Below, piece by piece: positions 56,281 to 64,000 of a stretch of 64,000 bases of DNA. The position numbers were made by a program, and so were the translations under genes. This stretch comes from Yamagishiella unicocca. Taxonomy: Eukaryota > Chlorophyta > Chlorophyceae > Chlamydomonadales > Volvocaceae. Position 1 is the first letter of the stretch; each line of letters opens with the position of its first letter. The stretch lies in the NCBI GenBank assembly GCA_003116995.1, contig BDSL01000033.1, positions 839,708 to 903,707 on the forward strand, in the 5' to 3' direction. Below the pieces are notes generated by a model that saw only the letters and a list, made by a program, of their open reading frames with translations, did not search any database and was not told the DNA's origin.

Positions 56281-59200
56281 TCAGTCAACGCCCCGAAGCG
56301 TGATGGACAGCTGCGCTGAGATGTTCGGTGACGCGGTTTGGCCATCTTTGGGATACGACACAGCGGCGTCCATCTTGTCGACGTTTGGTGCCGACAGCTC
56401 CAGGCCACAGGCGGTGCTGGAGAACTGGGCCTTTACGTCCAGCACCTGCCGTTTGTACACGCGGCAAGGCGCCCTGGACGGCTGCGGTTTCTTATAGACC
56501 CGTTCCAGGCGGTCAAGGCGTTCCAAAAGCTCCGAAACCTACGTGGAAGACGACGAGGCGCGAAAGTACTTTTTAGGTTAAGTAACATGAAAGATGCAGG
56601 GAACCCCAGGTAAGCAAGGCGAAGCAAGGCGAAGTTTCGCGATATTTGTTTTGCTGAACCAGACGCACCAGACTGGAGCTGCGCAGCCGGTTCTTGGCAT
56701 TTGAGACGCGCTGCTTGGCCTCCTGTGGTACGCGTCGCTTGACATCTGGCGTCGCCTCGACGTCCGTATCCTCGTCGCACGAGTCGCTGCCGTACCGCTC
56801 GCGTGCCGCCGCCGTCGCCATCAAAGCAGCTGCTGCAAGTCCCAATAAATCGAAAGGGCGTTGGGAAGCAAACATGATAGCAGTACCGTCCAGTCCCAAC
56901 CCATGTCATGTCGTGTCATGTCCATACCCCGACTTGTCGACATAGGCAGGCGAGCGGCGCCACCACGATGCTCGCCTCACAAAATTGCGTCACTTGATTG
57001 CATAGCGTAATTGCGTCACGCGCGTTGCCTCCGCAACCTTCGCACGCCCCTCCTCACCAGCCGCGGCCGCAGCGCCGTCCTCCCTCGAAGGCACGCCCCG
57101 CCGTGACGACGTCGACCGCCGGAAGAGGTCCCCCGGGCCCCTTAAGATTCGCCGCCGCTCGCTGCTGCCCTTCGCTTTGGTACCGCTACCTCCGATTGCC
57201 TTGGACGCACTCGCGACCGTGCGATTCGTGCCGGCTGCGGAGGCTGGCGGCTGGGGCGCTGCGGGACTGGCCATGGCCGCTCCACCAGCGGCAGCGGCGG
57301 TGGCGGGAGAGGCGGGCGGCCGGGACCCAGTCGCTGAGGTGCCCTGCCCTCGGGACGGCGGCTGACCCTGCGACAGCGCATAAAAATAAACCGTCGGTTT
57401 GCTTTTTCGTTTTGTTTTATTGGAGACACAGGTGAGATGCCTTTAGCTTCCGCCGTCGACGCTGCCGTCGAGAGCTCGCGACCTACCGTGCCACTGGAGG
57501 TCCCGAAGGGCTCCCTGGCGGGTAACTCGCACACAAGCAGTGTGGCGCGCAGCGCAGCCAGCTTGGCCTCCCGCTCCTCCACGGCGCGACGGGTGCTCAG
57601 CAGCTCGGCAGCCTTCTGCTGAGCCTCGTTTTTAAGCGTCGTGTTCTCGGAGGTCATCCGCCGCAGCCGCTCTGGAGGTGTTGCGATGGGGGCACAAGCG
57701 GCGGCAACGAATGAAACAGAAGCGCGAGTGCCGGATTTTGCAACATACGGTAATGGATGGATGGTGCGAACAAGTAAGCGACGTGCCCGATGGTTCTACC
57801 TCTTGGTCTGGAACCCACTGTAACCGTTGCAACAAAAAGGTAAGCGTTTCCCCCTTCATTATTATACGGTATGCAGTCGACAGCCTATGCACGGCGCGGC
57901 CCCCATCACGCGTAGCCGCTGGTTCCACCGCACTGTCGACTTACTCTGGCATTCATCGAGCACCGCCCGGAGCTTACCAGCCTCCTGTACGACAAGAGCA
58001 TTGTTGGGAGGGGGTGAGAGGGTGAGGTACGGCGAGAGAGGAAGGGATCAGCGTTGGTGGAGGACGGCACAGCCATAGCCCTGGACCCGCCCGTCCCAGT
58101 GGGCGATGGCTCTGACCTCGTCTGCACTCTTCTTCTGCGCCACCGCTCCCGCCAGTTCTTCTTTTAGTGCTGCCAGCTCGTCTCGCAGCTGCAGGGTCTC
58201 TATCTCGCCCAACACCTTGTCCGCTGCCGCCGCCGCATCCATGGAGACGGCGCTCCTCTGCGGCTCCCCCTCCTGCGGCCGTGATTCGACAACAAACAAC
58301 TCCGGCATGAATTCCGATGACATCTGATGACAGCAATCCCAGCAATACACGGCGCCACACGACAAGAGCGCAATCAAGACGCCCTCCATCGATACGCATA
58401 CAGTAGGTACTCGCCTCCTTAAGCGCATCCCACACCGCCTGGTGCTCCCCGGCCTGCCACAGCACCAGCGCCTGCTTCGCCTCCTCCGCAGCTGCGTTCG
58501 CCATCATTAGCTTGTCCTCCAGGAGGTCCCGCTCATCTGCCAGCGACGCGGCGCGGCCCTCCGCCTTCAGCAACGCCACCTCCGCCGCCTCCAGCGCCGC
58601 CTCGAGTGCCGCAGTGAGCTCTGAGGCCCGAGGGTCCGATTCCTGCTGGTCCAGCTCGCCAGCCTGCAAATATTAAGTGACAATAGGTCGTTACTGTGAG
58701 CTCCAGACGTTCCAAGGGGCAGCTTACGGGTGCAGGTGTGGGCTGCCCGGGTCGAGCTACGGTGTAGCGAGGAAACACGTGGACGGCAGTGAGAAGGGGG
58801 AAAAGCCACCAACCCCATCCCCCGCACACACACCTTGGCCTGCTGCCGGAGCGCCTCCGCCTCAGCCAGCGCCTCCACCAGCTGCGCCTCCAGCTCGGCC
58901 ATCACGACGTCCTGCCGCATCATCGCCTCCTCCGCCTCAGCCAGCTGCGCCGCCATGTGCGCAGTAGCCTCCACCGCTGCGGCAGTAGCGCTGGCCCGCA
59001 CGGCCTCAAGCTCCTCAGTCGCGCGGCGCCGCGCGGCGACCACCATGGCCACCTCCGTCGAGTCGGCCGCCGGCAAAGCCCCGTCTGCCGCCAACATGGA
59101 GTCGCCGGAGCTGGCGTGCTCCAAGCGCCGCTCCCGCATCGGGCCCTCAAAGCTGGCGTGCTGCAGCCGCAGGTCCTGCGCGGCCTCCTGGCTCTCCTCG

Positions 59201-62200
59201 CTGTCCTCCCCCTGGAGCCCCATCTGATCCAACATCTCGTGCGCAAAGGCCGCCAACCGGCCCCCCTGGAGCTCCATCTCCATCTCGTGCGCCAGGGCTG
59301 CCAGCCGTCCGCCCCCTTCCTCGTCGTCCTCATCCTCGTCCTCGAGCACCGTGTCCAGGGAGGGCACGAGGCCCAGGTCCCCCGGCTGCGCGTGGTCGTG
59401 TTCCCAATGGGGCAGCGTGTAAGCGGAAGCCGGGTGAGCCACGGGGGCGGCTGAACATACTCTGATATGCGGCAACAATGCTATCTGTCTAGGTGATAGG
59501 CAAACGACAGGCGGCGTGGAGGAGTCGGCTAGCACTCCCAACAGCACGTCACCCCCGTGTTCACCTCCGCTGACATCCCCCAAACGCGTAGTGGCTTTCC
59601 TCCTTTGCCTATTAAGTAGTCCTTTCCAAAAAGGAAAAGAGCCTTCTAGAAGCCCCTAGAAGTCCCGCCGCCACCGCCGCTCACCCTGTGCCTCGCGGCC
59701 TCCAAGTCCTTCCGTGCCGCCGCCAGCTGCACCCGCAGCTGCTTAGCCACGGCCTCGTGGCGCGCCGCCGTGTCCTGCGCCTCCGCCAGCATGGCCTTGT
59801 TGCGCACCTTGGCTGCCTCCACCGTGGAGGTCGCCGCCTCCACCTCGCGCTGCATGTGCAGCACCAGACCATCCAGCTCCACGGCCCTCGCGTTGGCCGC
59901 CGCAAGCGCCTCGGCAGACTCCGAGATCCTGGACGCGTGCTGGCGGTGCAGCTCGGCGCATGCGTGCTTGAGCTCTGCGTTCTCCGCCTGCAGGCCCTCC
60001 GCCAGCTGCAACGCGGAGTCACGCTCCGACTGCAGCTGGGAGTTGAGGGCCTCATGGGTGGCGATGGTGGCTGCGAGGTATTAGGGGGTTTCGGAGCGTG
60101 CGAGAGGGCCGACGGTCAGGGCGGGCGCCGTAACCGCGTGCGACAACACACAAACCACAAACCCAACGCGCTGCCGACATGCAAGGAATCAACCGACTCA
60201 GAAGCTGAAACTTTGGCAGAAACTTTGGCTCTGGCTTGGCCTACCCTAACTACGTGCACGGGTCGACCAGAGAACCCCTGCCCGGCGGCACCCATACCCG
60301 TCAGCCACTGCAGCTCCTGTTTGAGCTTGGGCTGCAGCTCCTGCTTCAGCTTGTTGTTTTCCGCCTGCAGGCGGCCGCTCTCGCCGCGCCAGCGCTCCAT
60401 GGCTTCCTGCGGGCGGGGTAGGCAGGCGCAGGTGGGGGGTATAGGCAGGTGCAGATGGGGGGGATAGGCAGGCGCAGGTGGGGGGTATAGGCAGGTGCAG
60501 ATGGGGGGGATAGGCAGGCGCAGGTGGGCGGGGTCGAACAGGGGAGCTGCTCACGCTTGTTAGTGTGCCGTACGGAACCTCCTTCCTCGCACCTGCAAGT
60601 TAAGCGGCGGTGACGTCTGCAAGCGGCGGCCGCGGCGGCCACTGTCCGCGAGCGCCGCTGGTGCGCCGTCCGGTGTCCCTTTCTCTAGGGTCTCGCCCGC
60701 CCGTGTATCGATCCCTGAAGGCACAGAAGCGAAGAGGAGACTCGGTGCAGAAAGAGGAGCAGCAGCAGCGGCAGCAGCAGCAAGGGGGAAGCAAGCGGGT
60801 AGCAGCATGCTCATAAGCTTTACCTTGGAGACGTTGTTCCGACTGCTGCGGGCTGTCAACTGACGTAACGTCTAGGTCGGTTAGCTCGGTAGCTTCTGAC
60901 ATGGAGTCCAGATTAGGCTTCACCCCACGCGCCGTCTTGCCATGGCCTGCAATCGCAGCCCATGCGGGAGGAGCGGGGGGGCTGTCAAAACCGCACCATA
61001 TCACCTCAAACAAACTCCCATTATAACCGCACTTACTGCATCACCTTAATTGCCGCCAGCCGCCGCACATGTAACTGTTACTACCACACCCACAGTACAG
61101 CCCAGCTGCGCGTGCAAGATCTGCTATCACAGTACGAGACGCGAAGAAAGGTGCGTTGCGATGCTTTCGTACAAGTGTCACATGAGCGTCCGTACGACAA
61201 CGTAACCGACCGACTTGCGAGCAAAGCCCGTGTTTGTACCGCGCGTACCCGGCGGCGTCCACGTGGGTTCCGAGCCGGGTGCTGAGGAGCCGCTGGGGCT
61301 CCACGACCGGTTGCGAGCCAGCATCCTGGTGGGGGTGTCCGCTGTCCTGTCGAACGTGTGCAGCATGAGCTGCTTGGCGATCTGGGCCTGCGACAGCATG
61401 GGTAAGAAAACGCAGGAGGCGCGGGCGCAGGGCCGCAGCACGTTTCGACCCTCAACCCGCGCTAGGCAACCAAAGCAGGTTGCTGTGGGTGACGCGGAGG
61501 ATGGCGAGGGGCGATGCCGGCTGGCTCCCGGAATGGTGGCACAGGGCGTCAGGGTATCAGGACGGCATTTCAAGACGTAATCGCATTCGACTTCGTCCCC
61601 CCCTCCGCCACGGGAGCACTACATCCGGCACACACCACACACGTTCAGCGACACGCCCTCACCTCCCGGGCAGCTTTCGCTCGCTCCTCCTCACTGTGGA
61701 GCAGCTCCGTTCGCAGCGCGGCGATCTGCGACCGCACGTCCACAGAGGAGGCGATGCTGCACAGGAGGTGAGACGGGCCGTCGTGCAAGTCGTAAATAAC
61801 GGTTTGTGCTGCCCGCTTGCCACGCCCATGCACGGCCACGTGCGTACGGCATAACCGCAGATGAGATGAAATGAACAAATGATGATGGCTTGGGCTTGGG
61901 GTCTGCCCGAGAATGTGAACGAGCTGCGCCGGGCAGCTTTAGACAGCATTGGGCTCGGTCCTCAGGACACCCACCCGGCTGCGGCCCGCCTCCTCTGAGC
62001 CTCCTTGAGCTCCTTGGCCTGCCAGCGCAGCGCGGCCGTGTCCGATAGAACCTCGTTGACCATCACGGTGTTGACGACGCGCTTGGCACGGCACGCGAAC
62101 CGCAGCGTGCGATGGCTCTCCTCCACGTGTCGCGCAGCTGGGTTGATGGTGCAGATTATGATTGTCTTAGCGTTCCCGCCCAGAGACGGTTTCAGAATTC

Positions 62201-63885
62201 GGGTGAGCTTGCTGTCCCTGTACGGAATGTGCGCGCCTGTTGGGTGCGAGGGTGCGTGGGGGGGCGAGCGCGGAGCGATGCAGTTGCGAAAACACCGTTG
62301 CTGGTGGAGGTAAATGGCCGTAGATGTGTCTCACTGACCGCAGGAGCCCCAAACCGTATTAGAAAATTAGCCTGAGGGGAGTCGTACCATGCGGATCGTA
62401 CGACACTGGGCCGCATGCCGTACGATGTCGCACCTGTCGCTATGGCTCCCTCGCTCAGCTTGTAAACCACCTCGCCCAGAGCCAGCAGGCTCTTATTGAT
62501 GCAGCTGCTCTCCTTCAGCCGCTCTCCCTCGGCGCCCGTTTTGGCGACGCTCTCGGAGCCAGCCAGGTCCACTAGCACGAGGCTGGACACCAGCACAGGC
62601 GTGCTGGTGGTGTTTTCGCAGCCCGCAGGTCGGCTCTCCAGCACCTGCGAGCAGAACCAGCGATGAGCTATTATGCTGTGACAGCTGGGCTGAAGTGTGC
62701 GGTAAGAGCAGTAGTAGCAGCAGCGGCAGCAGTAGCCGGCAGCAGCGGCCGGCCGCAGCAGCGAATGGCCTACCATGCGGGAAACGGTGTGCGAGCGGTT
62801 GCTCCGTTCGTTCATCCGGCTAGAGGCCACGTGGCGCTTGGCCTCGCCCTGCTTGAGCAGCCTGAGCACGTCCTCCGGGCAGGTGACGATCTCCTCGCTC
62901 AGGCCGAGGACGACGGGACCCACCACCCGGTCCTCTTTGATGAGGAGCGGCTTTGGGATCTTCTCTGGAGTCAGCAAGTCCGTCACGTTCTCGTTGTAGA
63001 TCTGCAGTGATCCAAACAGGCACGTGGGCGCGCAAATGCAATGGAGGCGGCTTTCATGAACGCCAACGTGCATAGGTGGGATGCACATTCACATTGTTGC
63101 TGCAGCAGTAGGAGCAATAGTAGTGCTATATGTTTTGGATATTGCAGTGGGCTCCAGACCAAGAGGGACTGGTGCAATAGAGATAGAATAGGACAGATAA
63201 GCATGTTTGCTATGGTGAAACCACGAGGTTGCGCGTTTGTGGCCGTGTGCGCATGGTTCCTGCCTGCCAAAAAACCATTCATACAGGTCCCCCTGCTCAC
63301 TCCGCCAGCCCAAATACCTCCATATACGAGAAGCGCAGCAGGAAGTCGCGCTCCTCCTTTTGGGCTATCAGATCGAAGATCTCCACGAGCGCCCGCTGGA
63401 TGATTCCGGGGCTGTGCGGCGTTCCCATGGTGTGCGTTTTGCCGCTGCCTGTCTGGCCATTAGACCATGACTGTCACGTTTTTGCCGTCGACCGCATCGT
63501 GTACCAGGCCCTCAATGGCCTCCCGGTAGACGCGCTCATTGTTACACTCCGGGCCGAAGACATGATCGGCTGTGTAGGAAGAGGCGCGCCGGGCATCCGT
63601 GTCGCGCCGACCGTCGGCGTCGCGACGACCATCGCCATCTACCGGTACTATGCACCTGCCGTCGACTTTCCACGCACACCTCTGCCTCTCTTCTCCCTGC
63701 AGAGAGAGCGTAGGCGCACGCCCACGCTGCGTTTGTGCACAGTTGGGGCCAGGAGTTTCGAATGAGCATCGCTGAGGATGGAGGGGGTTGGGCACGAGAG
63801 CAGTCGTGCAGGGTTTGCAATTAATTCCTTTCTACCTGATATTTCCATGGCTATATCCTTTGTGCGATCATCGTTCAGGCGGTAG
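56281..63885 (-). CDS. Kinesin-7 (CENP-E-like) motor, 5' end missing, +1 frameshift
   Basis: Nineteen minus-strand exons: 63885-63836, 63569-63318, 63001-62774, 62644-62434, 62236-61975, 61756-61663, 61387-61249, 60946-60824, 60714-60593, 60406-60298, 60070-59685, 59385-58834, 58663-58415, 58323-58117, 57984-57945, 57671-57487, 57367-57058, 56832-56669, 56538-56281 (TGA), about 1,313 codons. The first motor strands lie beyond 64000. Motor motifs seen: [15 protein letters not shown]-loop [11 protein letters not shown], switch [10 protein letters not shown], switch [13 protein letters not shown], then [28 protein letters not shown], and the neck ending [11 protein letters not shown] that is typical of kinesin-7. 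Several hundred residues of coiled coil follow. One extra base near 63460-63461 turns the Tyr codon before the P-loop into a stop in frame. All other phases agree. One intron uses a GC donor (58415). Kinesin-7 members act in chromosome congression or cytokinesis. Confidence 0.85.
57774..57836 (+). repeat. Dispersed ~65-bp element, copy C
   Basis: Same core as copies A and B (cgatggttctacctcttggt and following) but with a 5' end diverging before gacgtgcccg. It lies in the kinesin intron 57672-57944, antisense to the gene. Confidence 0.85.
60416..60533. repeat. 46-bp minisatellite in a kinesin intron
   Basis: About 2.5 copies of a 46-bp unit, itself made of two related ~23-bp halves (cores ggcaggcgcaggtgggggg and ggcaggtgcagatggggggg), in the intron 60407-60592. 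Confidence 0.85.
63140..63178 (-). repeat. Dispersed element, diverged inverted copy D
   Basis: On the minus strand this reads a shortened version of the same core (cctcttggtctggagcccac) with several changes. It lies in the kinesin intron 63002-63317. Confidence 0.6.
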
Positions 63886-64000
63886 CTAAGGATTGCTAAA
63901 GCCGGAGCACCGGTATGCAGCTAAGGCTGATTTTACAAGCTACAACGTTGTTCCAAGCAAAGGCCTACAAAAATACAGACTGTAAAGTAATGTTAATGCA

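Overview
The window is nuclear DNA of a green alga, most likely a volvocine chlorophyte (Chlamydomonas/Volvox/Gonium relatives). The evidence is GC-rich exons rich in Ala, Gly, Gln and Pro, a dense load of introns of about 60-600 bp with GTG/GTA donors and CAG acceptors, TGTAA poly(A) signals instead of AATAAA, lower-GC spacers, and fragments of a Ty1/copia element. Gene models were built by hand from splice sites, reading-frame phase and protein similarity recognised by eye. Codon phases close across nearly every proposed junction, which is the main support for the models.

Layout from left to right: (1) 1-3837, plus, the 3' part of an unrecognised disordered-protein gene; (2) 8081-5323, minus, an unrecognised coiled-coil protein; (3) 9393-13390, plus, an organelle-targeted HI0933/BaiN-type flavoprotein; (4) 17566-15102, minus, a RING-CH (MARCH-type) membrane E3 ligase; (5) 24779-18746, minus, a J-domain co-chaperone with an organellar leader; (6) about 25323-31115, plus, a stand-alone thioesterase of the type II (GrsT/TesA) alpha/beta-hydrolase family, whose last intron holds a 1.3 kb palindrome made of two head-to-head copia 3' ends; (7) 32930-43423, plus, a 25-exon PMCA/ACA-type Ca2+-ATPase; (8) 54474-46347, minus, a polyglutamine-rich protein of about 2,139 residues carrying both halves of a YABBY transcription factor (C2C2 zinc finger and HMG-like YABBY helix block); (9) 63885-56281, minus, a kinesin-7 (CENP-E-like) gene with its 5' end outside the window and an apparent +1 frameshift just before the P-loop.

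This is a gene-rich stretch of ordinary nuclear chromosome, not an operon, and I see no functional cluster. The spacers are divergent promoters (8082-9392; 24780-25322), convergent 3' regions (3838-5322; 13391-15101; 43424-46346) or tandem spacers.

The most interesting items are the giant YABBY-like protein with complementary repeat tracts in its own pre-mRNA, the transcribed copia palindrome inside the thioesterase intron, the kinesin frameshift, and a roughly 65-bp dispersed element found in several introns whose reverse strand resembles a pol III B box.
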